A stretch of 64,000 bases of DNA, from positions 9,412,749-9,476,748 of the forward strand of contig CM046850.1 in assembly GCA_025618425.1 (NCBI GenBank), given 5' to 3'. Position numbers and translations under genes: made by a program. The notes below the pieces were generated by a model that did no database searches, was not told the DNA's origin, and worked only from the letters and a program-made list of their open reading frames with translations. Shown here piece by piece: positions 10,364 through 20,855 of this stretch (positions within the stretch are counted from its first letter, which is position 1; every line of letters begins with the position of its first letter). Origin of the DNA: Heliocidaris tuberculata. Lineage: Eukaryota; Echinodermata; Echinoidea; Camarodonta; Echinometridae.

Positions 10364-11875
10364 CAGGCCCGTCGGAAGGAATTTAAAAGTGGTACGGTTT
10401 CAGTGGGGCCAGTCTGGGGGTGGGGGTGCAAGTGGGCGAGCTCCCCCTGCACCCCCACAAGTGATACAAGTGGAACTATGATTTTAATAACTCCTCGAGC
10501 GTTCAGGGGCGTCGCTAGAACATTTTGAATGGGGGAGGGGGTGTGTCATCCAAATTTGCCGACAAATTTTTAGGGTGTCATACCCAAATTTGCCGGCAAA
10601 TATGCTTCACCCTAACCTCTCTCTCCCCCACAAATAATAATAAAAGAAAATCGCAGACGTAGAGATCTTGATCATACAGGCCTATTTTCGCAAGGAGGGG
10701 GCTGACACCTTTTGCCCGAATATCAACTTTTCAATTTCTAATTTTTATGCAAGCGAGCGAAGCGAGCGAGAAATTTTTTATTTTAACTTTTCGTAGTGAA
10801 AATGTACAGAAGTTACTTACAGAATTTACATAATTATCTGGGAACCTCGCTGCCCAAATATGTGGATATTCTGGCACCTCGCTGCCCGAATATGAAGTGT
10901 TGATTGCCCGAATATCGGTGGGGGGGGGGGGGGATCGAGGGACTGCAGCCCATTGCCGGAGTAGGATGCCTTTTGCCCTAATATCAACTTTTCAATTTGA
11001 AATTGAACTTTTCGTAGTGAAAATGTACAGAAGTAACATAATTATCTGGAAACCTTTTTTCCCAAACATGTAGATATTCTAGCACCTCGCTGCTCGAATA
11101 TGACTATCGGAACTTTGAAAATCCTGGGGGGGGGGGGGGGGGGGTTGGCTGCAGCCCATTGACGAAGGGGACGCCATTTGCCCTGATATTAACATTCCAG
11201 TGTTTTTGCGAGTGAGCGAAGCGAGCGAGCAAAAATTTGACAAGTTTTTCCTTCTTTTTCTTTCCTTCCCTTTTCCTTTCCTTCTTCTCTTTTTGTTTAT
11301 GTTTTCCTTTCCTTTCCCTTTTCTTTTTTCTTTTCTTTTTTGTTATCCTTCCTCTCTTCTCTTTTTCTTTTCTCTTTCCTCTTCCCTCTCTTTTTTCCCC
11401 TCATCTTTTTTTTAAATTTGGGTGTCACACCCCCCCCCCCTTCAAAATGTTCTAGCGACGCCCCTGGTCGAAAATTTTACACAATGTTTATGCATACATT
11501 TACAGATGTTTTATTAACAATACTCACAGGTAGGTAACTGATCAGAATGTGGCATATATGCTGTTCTTTGGTTTATGTGATTAATGCGTTTCATAATAAT
11601 GGAAAAAGGCAAAGTCACTTCGATGTTCGTCTTCTTCCATTAAACTGGTGATAAGCCTACGATCAGCCTATGATCATGACATTTATCACCCTCCCACTTT
11701 CTCTCTTCTTTTCTGTTCTCTTTTCTTCTCTCCTCCCCCCCCCCTCCCACTCTCTCCTTTTCTCTTCTCTTTTCTTCTCCCTCTTCATTTTTTTTTTGTT
11801 TTGTTTTTGTTTTGTTTTTTGCTGAAAAGTGGTACGGCCGATACCGTACCTACCGTAGCGGCTCCGACGAGCCTG
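10364..11875. mobile_element. hAT-like element with perfect 8-bp target duplication
   Basis: The left end CAGGCCCGTCGGAAGG and the right end (reverse complement CAGGCTCGTCGGAGCC) are inverted repeats, followed on both sides by an AAAAGTGGTACGG block. The flanks are ATTCATTA at 10356-10363 and ATTCATTA at 11876-11883. A CAGG start with 8-bp duplication is characteristic of hAT. No transposase remains. Most of the interior is occupied by a second inverted-repeat element (10504-11466). Confidence 0.85.
10504..11466. mobile_element. Nested inverted-repeat element (CAGGGGCGTCGCTAGAA)
   Basis: CAGGGGCGTCGCTAGAACAT at 10504 is the reverse complement of the sequence ending at 11466. The inverted ends are about 26 bp and start CAGGGGCG, as many hAT elements do. 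No matching 8-bp flank was found. The interior holds two AGCGAGCGAAGCGAGCGAG blocks (10750, 11210), two long G runs and a pyrimidine-rich tract at 11240-11412. ORFs over that tract are low-complexity Phe/Ser strings. Confidence 0.75.
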
Positions 11876-11884
11876 ATTCATTAG

Positions 11885-12770
11885 CGATTTAGCGATTGCG
11901 ATCTTCTTTTTTTTGTTGGTTTGTTTGTTGTTGTTGTTTTGTTTCTGTTTTTTTTTCTAAAGATGTAAATCACAGTTTGAACTCTCTAATAATTATACTT
12001 GTCTTTGAAATTCACATGTAAATTTGCCTTGCTTCATCCTAAAATATACGTTGTCAGTATTCATGTTGAATGTATACTTACTTGCACATGATATAAGAAT
12101 TAACAGTGATCAGTTTATGAATTTTCAAACATATCTCTCACATTGTTCATGGTATTATATCCTATATCCTATCTTACTTTCTTTCTATCCCTAACCCTCT
12201 AACTTTTATCCCGTTATATATGTTGAATATATCTACTTGACTTTTTAATTTTTTTAAATTTTTTTTTTAAACAAGCATCTCCAATCACAAGCATTGTTAT
12301 GCTTTTCAGGGACCATGCCTTCTTCGTTTAATGTACTTAAACGTTTTTCTTGTGTTTGTATCTCATGTATGTAACAAATCAGAAGGAAATAAATGTGTTT
12401 TGAATTGAACTGAATTGAATTTTGTATACAAAAACTTGATCATAGCAAAGAATGATGTGAAATCTTCATTTTTTTAAATCAATGCAATGGTTCCTCGGTC
12501 CTAACTGACTGCCGCCTCCCCCCCCCCCCCCCCCCCCCCCACCATCTGCCGGGTTTCTGGAACCGCGCTTGTAATAAACTGTTCAACTATTTGGGAGCGA
12601 GCCTTTTAAAATATTCCACGACAATGAAAGTTTATTTGTATGTACTAGTTGATGCATTATTGTTATAGCTTCATTACCGGTACTTCCACTTTTCAAAATT
12701 ATTGCTATGAGTAACGTTTCGATCCTTATAGTCAGTGCATGTTCTCAATCAGGACAAGTAAAGACCAGTT
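11885..12770. other. AT-rich intergenic DNA with a C23 run
   Basis: No gene was found. Bases 12518-12540 are an uninterrupted C run. The rest is AT-rich with no recognisable repeat. Confidence 0.5.
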
Positions 12771-12773
12771 GGC

Positions 12774-12806
12774 CTGATGAAGCGTCCAAGAGTGGACGTG
12801 AAACGT
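12774..12806 (+). ncRNA. Hammerhead-ribozyme-like core
   Basis: CTGATGA at 12774-12780 and GAAAC at 12800-12804 flank a hairpin: CGTCC at 12783-12787 pairs with GGACG at 12794-12798 across the loop AAGAGT. A781 can pair with T799, leaving one bulged G. This is the conserved hammerhead layout CUGAUGA, stem II, GAAA. The cleavage-side strand is not certain: GTC at 12731-12733 is a candidate but gives a very short stem III. Such cores occur in Penelope-like retroelements. It may be a degraded relic. Confidence 0.35.
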
Positions 12807-12819
12807 CACGCTGTAAAAC

Positions 12820-13876
12820 AAAGTTTCTTTAGTGTTTACTACTCTCTCTCCCCCTCCATCTCTTCCGCTCACCCCTCTCTCTATATACCATAAAACATGA
12901 TGAATAGGAACTGTTTTGACACATCTTACCTATAACATTTTCATTACATCGCCAGAGGCAAATACTTTCGTGCCTGAAATGACAATTCATGTTACCTTTC
13001 TATGGACATAAATTATTAATCTTTATATAGAATTTTGTGACTTTCAGTTCATCCTGTTGTCGGGGTGAGCAGAAACAGAATATAAATTTATGAAAAATAG
13101 GTGCTTTAGTTACTTGTGTAGCAAGACCTGAAATGGGATTGGATTATATACGGTACCGTAGGTATTTAAAAAAAATATGCTTTCAATAGCATCTGAACGC
13201 TTTATCAGTTTAAAAGGCCCATCTTTGAAATCATTATACAGACATGAAAAGGGTTTTGTGTGTAGTGAAACTTGAATGTATATTTTATGTTTTGCTTGTT
13301 GTTGTGTTATGTTACATTTTACATTTATCAATAATTTATCAATACCTAGACAGGAAGTGAACAGGAAGTTTAAATGTTTACAAACTTCACACTTTCTTCA
13401 GAAAGTATTACTCATACAACTTCCAACTAAAGCTATGACGCAATGGTCACTTTATGGTCTTCTTATTCTCAACATCGCTCCTTCCAGATAACAGCCCCAC
13501 TTCCCAATACTGAGTAAAAGTTATGACGTACTTATGGTCATTTGGTCAAGGACTCAAGGTTGACCAACTCCCAATAGGGGGCTTACCCATTATAAAAGTT
13601 TGGAGGAAAACTAGACCCCAAATATGTGATAACTTTTTTCTTTTTCGGGGTGGGGGGGGGGGGGGGGTGTCAGAAAAATTTTTCAGACATTTCGGACAGG
13701 TACAAAAGTTAACTCAGGGGGTGTCCCCCCCCCCCCCCCCGAATTTCAAAATGGATTTGCACCACTGACAGTAGGTCTAAAGACAGAAGGAAAGTTTTGA
13801 CCACATCTCACTATGTGGTAGGCCTATAGCTGAAATTGTTTGTCGGATTGTGAGATTGAATAGCATGTGCGTGAAA
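12820..13876. other. Unique intergenic DNA
   Basis: No gene was recognised. It has G and C homopolymers at about 13646-13668 and 13727-13740. An ORF at 13523-13768 translates across these runs and is not credible. Confidence 0.5.
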
Positions 13877-15102
13877 CGGAATTTTAGAGAGAAAATTCAT
13901 TTAATTTTGACTCATATGAAGGACAACCTAGTCAGGGATCAAATCGTTTTATTGCTACGTGTGTGTGTTTTTTTTTTTCTCCATGGCTTATAGCCTGTTC
14001 AGACACAGGAAAGTTATACGAGACTCGTATACTCGTATAAAGAAACGTCGCTTATAAATTTAAACATGGCCATGGTAGCGTGCAATACTATGATCTAGGT
14101 TTCTATCTGAAGAAAGATGAGCGGTAAATTGCCATTTTGTCCAATCTGTATATGGTCTAACATCATTCGGTCTAATATCAGTTGATCCAATCATAAAGTC
14201 TAATCAACATATCGTCCAATCAACGTTTCGTCCAATAACCAATGGGGATAATAGCCATTTGGTCTAATAATTTCTTGTTGCCAATTCGTCCAACGACCAT
14301 ATGGTCCATTATCATTTGGTCCAATAACCATTTGGTCTAATCATCAATGGTCTAAATCCAATTAGTCCAATGCCCATTTGGTCCATATTACAGTTGGTCT
14401 AACTTCATTTCATCTAAACCCAATTCGTTTTATAGCCACTTGGTCTAATTAATATTTGATCTAATTAGCACTTGGTCAAATTACCATTTGGTCTAATTAT
14501 CATTTGGTCTAATAATAAGCTTAGATAAAATTAGACCAACTGAGATTAGCCGAAATGGGTACTGGACCAAATGAATATTGGACGAACTGATAATTAGACC
14601 AAGAGGTATTTGGACTAAATGGGTTTATACCAAATGGTTATTAGACCAAATGGTTTTTAAATGAAATGATGATAGAATACTCATTGGATGAAATGATTAT
14701 TGGACTAAATGGTCATTGGACGATATGTTAATGGATGATATATTAGACCAAATGATGTTAGACCACCTGACAACTGGACCAAATGGCACTGGACCAAATG
14801 GCACTGGACCAAATGGCAATTTACCGCTCCTCTTTCTTCAGACAGAAAGAGAAACCAAGATCATATTGCACGCAACCACGGCCATGTTCAAAGATACAGA
14901 TTAACGCTTACAATCATTTAAATCATTTATGGTAAAAAGTTATTTCAGCCATGGAAAATTAATTTCAGATTTTTACATTATTGCATTTTTCAAGTGCAAA
15001 TCCTACACACACATAACAATAAAACGATTTTCCCCCTGACTGGACTTAGAGTTGGTTGTCCTTCATATGAGTCAAAATTAAATGTTTTTTTCTAAAATTC
15101 TG
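13877..15102. mobile_element. 1.2-kb fold-back element
   Basis: The outer ends are CGGAATTTTAGA at 13877 and its complement TCTAAAATTCTG at 15091-15102. Inward, both arms share ATTTAATTTTGACTCATATG, AAGGACAAC, AATCGTTTTATTG, AACATGGCC, GCGTGCAATA, TCTGAAGAAAGA and GAGCGGTAAATT in inverted order, over about 240 bp each. The remaining interior is an inverted array of 16-bp repeats. The flanking octamers GCGTGAAA and ACATAAAG agree only at 4 of 8 positions (all differences G/A), so a target duplication is unproven. There is no ORF of note. Confidence 0.85.
14127..14820. repeat. Inverted array of degenerate 16-bp repeats
   Basis: The core unit is close to GGTCTAATNACCATTT. It is in exact 16-bp register at about 14442-14512 and degenerate elsewhere. 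From 14127 to about 14515 the units read GGTCTAAT. After AAGCTT at 14519-14524 they read as the complement, ATTAGACC / TTGGACC, to about 14820. The array forms the inner part of the fold-back at 13877-15102. The short ORF over the right end has a Gly-Thr-Gly-Pro-Asn-type repeat that is just a translation of these units. Confidence 0.85.
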
Positions 15103-15109
15103 ACATAAA

Positions 15110-18100
15110 GAATTGCACTAATATAACAAGACAGACACATCTACTGCTTCAGGTTTAGATGATTTACTCACAATACACCAGCCAAAGAACATGAACATAT
15201 ATCATCTCTATTCCACATTACAGCTGAATGAGGTCCACAAGATCATGAATACAGGCAGGACATAACAATATGTTTACTAAACCCAGTATTCTTAACTACT
15301 TGTAACATGAGGATAAATGGATTTCTGTATGCAGCCATTAAGTTTCTATCTTTTCCTACCACATATACATTTTTTTTAAAGACAAGTTTACCAGTGTACA
15401 TCTAATATTGAACAGTATTTAATGACAATACGTTTTATTGAAGGGGTCCAATCATCAAGTAAATAAATTGAATATCATTAGGAGACCAGGGAAACAAACA
15501 AACAACTACAAGACATTCAAGTGGTTAAGAATTCAAAAGCATAAGAGGAAAAATTATTTAATATCAAAGCCCAAAGTTAAGTAAAATCAGAGTTGACTTC
15601 TGTGTGCATGCATGCCAGTATAAATGAGTAGACTAGTCTATTCACAAGTAGCTTCCACCATTACTTAGATTATAATTTAAATATTCAAACTTGTAATATC
15701 TCTTGACAGAACTAATACTAATATTTGATGCTGTTATTTTTAATAGAGTATACTGGCATGGAAACCCATACATAGAGGAATATCTTTTTTTTGGTGATTG
15801 GTCCCCTTCAAATTCCACCACAAAACATGACATTAGAACAAGAACTCCAAAGAAAAGGCACTGTCTAATTTAAACTCCATTTTAATGAGGTAAATTTCCT
15901 AAGCTATCAAACTACATGTAGTCTTTCCAACACTATTTTGTTCCAAACTTCTTTTTCATATGAAAGGTAATTAGCCCTTTACTTGAATCATATACTGTAT
16001 TATCTAAAATTTATCATGTTACCATACAATTTGTCTTTACTAGTGTTCACAGACCGTACAAATATAGAGTGTAAATGAATAAGAAATACAATATGACAGG
16101 AGAAATCTTTGCTTCCAAGACCCTGTAATTATTCACTTTATATCATATGGAAGACACATGAAAAGAATTACAAAGTGCTCCATATTAAACTGAAATCTAA
16201 TTATGAATTTGGTTACATCTCCTGATATGTCTAGAATGATTTACTACTCTGGATATCCTTTACATCTTTTTCTTAAAGCTTTATTTGCGAGGTAAAGTTT
16301 GGTTGAAATCCCTCCATCTATCAGTAAAAACAGTCTAAAGAGTTGCATCATATAGATGTATTACACATGGCTTTTACTGTTTCAAACAGAGTCACCTATT
16401 TGATAAAAGTGATTCTGGGTAGGGGAAAATTTTATAATGAAAATTTGATACAGATCATTATTTCCAACTGTGTTTTGATTATATAGAGAATTTCCAATTT
16501 AAAAACATATTCTGAATTTGCTCTATAATTTCAAAACAATCCAGTTTCTGCATAGGCCTAATAACTACATAAATTCAGGTGACATCTAGACTGATTTTTT
16601 TTTTTAAATGCAGCTGACATAAAAGTTGAGAGAAATACCCAGATTGAACAAACCCTTGATTTGTAATCTGTGTGAGAGTTGACATTTCATACCAATCTGT
16701 GTATATCTTTTTCTTATGTGGTAGTGTGGGGTGAGCTCAACTATGGCAATTGTTCACATGGCAGTGGCTAGTATTTTGATAAAAATAAAAAAGAGCTAGA
16801 GTGTGTGATAGTTGCAAAATTCATATTCCCATTTTGGGGAGACACTATTTGCTCAAAGTTCACAGAAAACAGAAAAAGATATGGACATTACCTTCTTTTG
16901 CAGAGGCAAAAAAATGAGGATAAGAAGAAGATGGTTATCATTTTAATTGAAATTTCAGATTTCTGAATGGATAATGATAAAATCTAAACATGAATATGAA
17001 AGGCAGACTGCACATATAGAGCCCCTAGTCTGTAATCATTTATGAATTAATATCATTTGATTGAAAATGAGGCCATAATACATACACTAACAAAATATAC
17101 ACAATATCATGATTTGGTTTGAACAATTGATTCTCATAAGATTAACTTGAACACAATTAAAAACCTACTATTTCTACTACATAACCTCCAACAAGGAATG
17201 CACTTCAGAGAAACATACATGATTTCAGTAGCAACAATTGCATAATGTTAACAATTTTTAGAAATCATAAAAACGGAAAAACAAAATGAAATACATCTGA
17301 TTTTCAGCAATTAAAAAATGGAAGTATCCATTATATTACAATAACATTTGCATTCCCTAATTACATGAAGTCACAATATGAAACACAAAGAAATACATAT
17401 CTAAAAACATCAATTATCAATTATCGTTCAGTTTTTCATTTAAATATCATTCTTTAAAAGATTTTCATACCATCTTTTGTCTTGTCTAGAAATCTATATA
17501 TCTAAAAAATCTACACAGATATAAATGGTATTTGCTATGCACAGACTAGAAAGACTAAAATTTTGAACAACTTTCATGAGAGAACTATCCTATGGCTAAC
17601 GTAGTTAAGAAAGGATTTACCTGACTGAATAATACTAGGCTGAGATAATCCTGTCTGGGTTTTATGGAAACTGGGGAAATATGTGTCACAACAAATTTTA
17701 ATAGCCAACAGGTTAAAAATAAGGTAGAAAATGTAAACTATGAAAGCCTATAAAACACAACATGTATTGGGAGATAAAACAAGTGAAAGCATATGTTTCA
17801 CTTGTTATTGCTGCAATCACCAGGAAATGGTAACCTCACATCATTGATTTCTATCAAAACTCTAATATAAATTTAGGAAAAAAAATAAACCAAGCTTGTA
17901 ATGTGTACATGGTATTAGACTGAGATTTGGGTTGAAATATTATCAAGTCTACTCTAGGAGTCTAGGCCTTTCAAATTTAAAAACTATATAATACAATTTC
18001 TCACCATCATTTAAGCCATTATCCATCAAAGTGAAGGTTCTTGGTAGTCAATAAAAACATGCCTTCATTAGGAAAAGAAAAGCACAAATGTTTCTATGCA

Positions 18101-18725
18101 AAGTAAGGAGGATGTTCATAATATTAAGAAATATATCCCTAGACACTACAATCAATGAAAAAGTATTAGAACAAAGAAACATCAAGGATTCAAGCACCTT
18201 TAAAGTAGAAAATATTTAAAGTAAATTATGGGTGTGATTTTGTGATGGGGAAATTACTGTTTATTGACACTACACTAAATCCTGAGATGATAAAAAATGT
18301 TCCAAGTGACAATAAATATAGAGCAAATGTAAAACAAGATTTACACTCTATAATTGAAGTACTGCATCTTCAACAGTTGTCCTATCTATGAAAACATTAC
18401 ATATAGATCATCTTTTTACATCATGTGTCATTAAAATATGAGTATATTCAATTATCATTCACAAAGAGACATTTCACACTTCACATGTGATTATTACACT
18501 CATTTTCTTCATTCAATAGAAGGGTGTTTTGGTTAACATATTATCGTCAAATCTTACTTTCAAATCATCTGAGCAATAAGTCAAAATCATCTCAACAACT
18601 GTAATGATATTGACACTTAAAAAAGACTACTGTAGTAGCATATTAACGGGGGGGGGGGGGGGGGGGTATATCTTGCATGCAGCATGAATCAATGAATCCT
18701 GAACAGCTGTAGTCTCAAAACAAAT
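15110..18725 (-). other. TPP2 3' flank or long 3' UTR, repeat-poor
   Basis: This is 3.6 kb of AT-rich DNA immediately downstream of the TPP2 stop. It has no coding signal and no inverted or tandem repeat recognised apart from a G run at about 18650-18666. On the minus strand, AATAAA hexamers occur at 18260-18265, 16280-16285 and 15434-15439. Any of these could be the polyadenylation signal. Whether the transcript runs through the whole region cannot be told from sequence alone. Confidence 0.4.
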
Positions 18726-18815
18726 TTAAAACGGGATGAAGTTTGGTGGATACTTGACAGGAAGCCAGTTGACTGCATGTTCTACGATGTGATCCCATCC
18801 TAAAGACTTGTACAC
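18726..18815 (-). CDS. TPP2: TPP2 window exon 17, C-terminus and stop
   Basis: It encodes [20 protein letters not shown] then KYPPNFIPF and TAA (18726-18728). The L-G-W, N-W-L-P and Y-P-P positions match the C-terminus of vertebrate TPP2. Acceptor TTTTGACAG. Confidence 0.97.
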   Translation of the reverse strand: MYKSLGWDHIVEHAVNWLPVKYPPNFIPF

Positions 18816-19888
18816 CTGTCAAAACAAATCAAAATGAAGCAAGGATTATTTCCATCAGAAAGTTACAATGTATAGAACATATTTCAATCATAAATTACTA
18901 GTTTCCAATAGTGACAAAAAAAAAAAAAAAACTTGTTAAAAAAAAAAATCCCCAAATTTGCTAAAACCACATCATTTGTTCATCATTGCAAATCAATATT
19001 TTTAAAAATGATTGCAAAGCAATAATAATACTGATAAAATACTCAAAGGTTCTTTAGATAGTAAGACAGAGGGACCAACATCTGATCCACAATTCTGTAG
19101 ATAGCAAGATAAAAGAGCTATTTACAGCAATTTCAAAGCTAATCACATTTCTTTAGACAGCAGGACAAGAAGATCAACAGAAATTTTAAAAAATTAATCA
19201 AGAAAAATTTTCCGAATCTGAATACTTCAATTCATTCAAACAAATTCATATAATACACATACATGTATCCATTGCATGTACAAAATTAAATTGTCATGTT
19301 TCTTTCCTGTTATTTCTGCTGCAAAACAAAATATTGATGTCTTATTTGAATGAAATGCCATAATGAATACAAAATCCAATTGATCTTGTGTGTGTGATGT
19401 ATTGAAGGCAGCTTTGCTATGATAGGATACCTCTATAATCCTGAGTTCCCCATCCTTGGTAGGGCGTGATTCCATCTCTTGTTGCTTGAGCATACACTTG
19501 AGTCTTCGTCCCTGGTGTTTACAAACCTGGGCATGTCTGGTAGTAAACAGTAACACCTATACAAAACAACAATCACAATAAATATCACAATGAGGATTTA
19601 TGTTATTGTATAAGCAAAGGAAACCAATCATTTGCACAATATGAAGTAGTTAGATAATCATTGAAAGAGATACTGAAATAAGAAAGTAAAAAAAAAGAGA
19701 GAATGAGAACAGGTCATACCTAGAGAATGAAGTATGAACTGAGGAATTTAGTCAATGTAAAATAAATCTATTAGATGCTAATAAAAGAGTCAATATAATA
19801 TACACATATATACTGTCATGAGAGGGTCTGGTGGGAAACATGGTCCCCGAAGTGACGTGAACCATGACAATTTTCATGAGGGGCGCAG

Positions 19889-19924
<36 letters not shown>

Positions 19925-20814
19925 ATGGTCGTCTTCATGTCATCGAGGGGACGACAGTTTAAAGAGAAGGTTGAGTTTTGGAAAGGTGAAAAATAATTTG
20001 TGAGCATTCTCTTTCATTTTATGTCAGTTTGGAAGAACATCATAGTAGAAATGTCCCCTGAAAAGGATTGCTCTTCAAATGCCCTCATATTCAAAATATG
20101 AGAAATAGCTGAAGTTTTCGGGCCAAACATTCATGCCACATGTTAGTGCATTCCCATATACCCATTTGTGTGTGCTGTGCATGTGCTTTCAGCAAGATTG
20201 GGTCAATTTTATTATCATTTTGATGATTCAAAACCTCACAGTATACACTAATTCTTATATAGACATGATCAACCTTTCCAAATGGCTTTGAGACAGTTTC
20301 TTTCGCAATGTAATCGCAGGACCAGAACTCAACTTTATCTTTAACCAGAGACTTGAATGTAGGCAGCATATATTTGGTTTATATCTAGCCTATATCTACT
20401 CATCTACTTATAATCATCTGCACCGTAGGCCTACGGTAGACTGCACACTTAGGTACACAAGCAGCTTTGAAGAAGGGATGGATTTGCGCAGATATCAAAC
20501 GCGTAATGATGACATCATCACGCACCGGTGCCCATAACAATAGATACGCGCAAATGAATGTCGTCACAATGTAGTACGCACTTTTCGTGGGTGATGTCAT
20601 ACGCCATAAAGAGTCTCCGTGAATAGTACTACTATTCATGGATCATGACGGCAGATGTTAGATGTTACCTTCCATGGCAATTTGCTCATTTGCATGAGGC
20701 TAGTGGGAATTGTATTTTGTCACATGATGCACATTGGACCATTCAATTGCGCAGATTCTTTTCATAACGGATATAATATATAAATATATCTGATGCTAAT
20801 AAAATAATCAATAT

Positions 20815-20855
<41 letters not shown>

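Noticed and set aside
10496..11474. 8-bp target duplication for the inner 10504-11466 element
   Set aside because: The flanks CGAGCGTT and GTCGAAAA do not match.
14442..14512. Possible CRISPR or tRNA-like regular 16-bp spacing
   Set aside because: The repeats are adjacent and degenerate, with a palindromic partner array. There is no repeat-spacer alternation.
19816..20007. Poly-Pro (plus) and poly-Gly (minus) ORFs
   Set aside because: Both are translations of the 36-base C run. There is no conserved flank and no transcript evidence in sequence.
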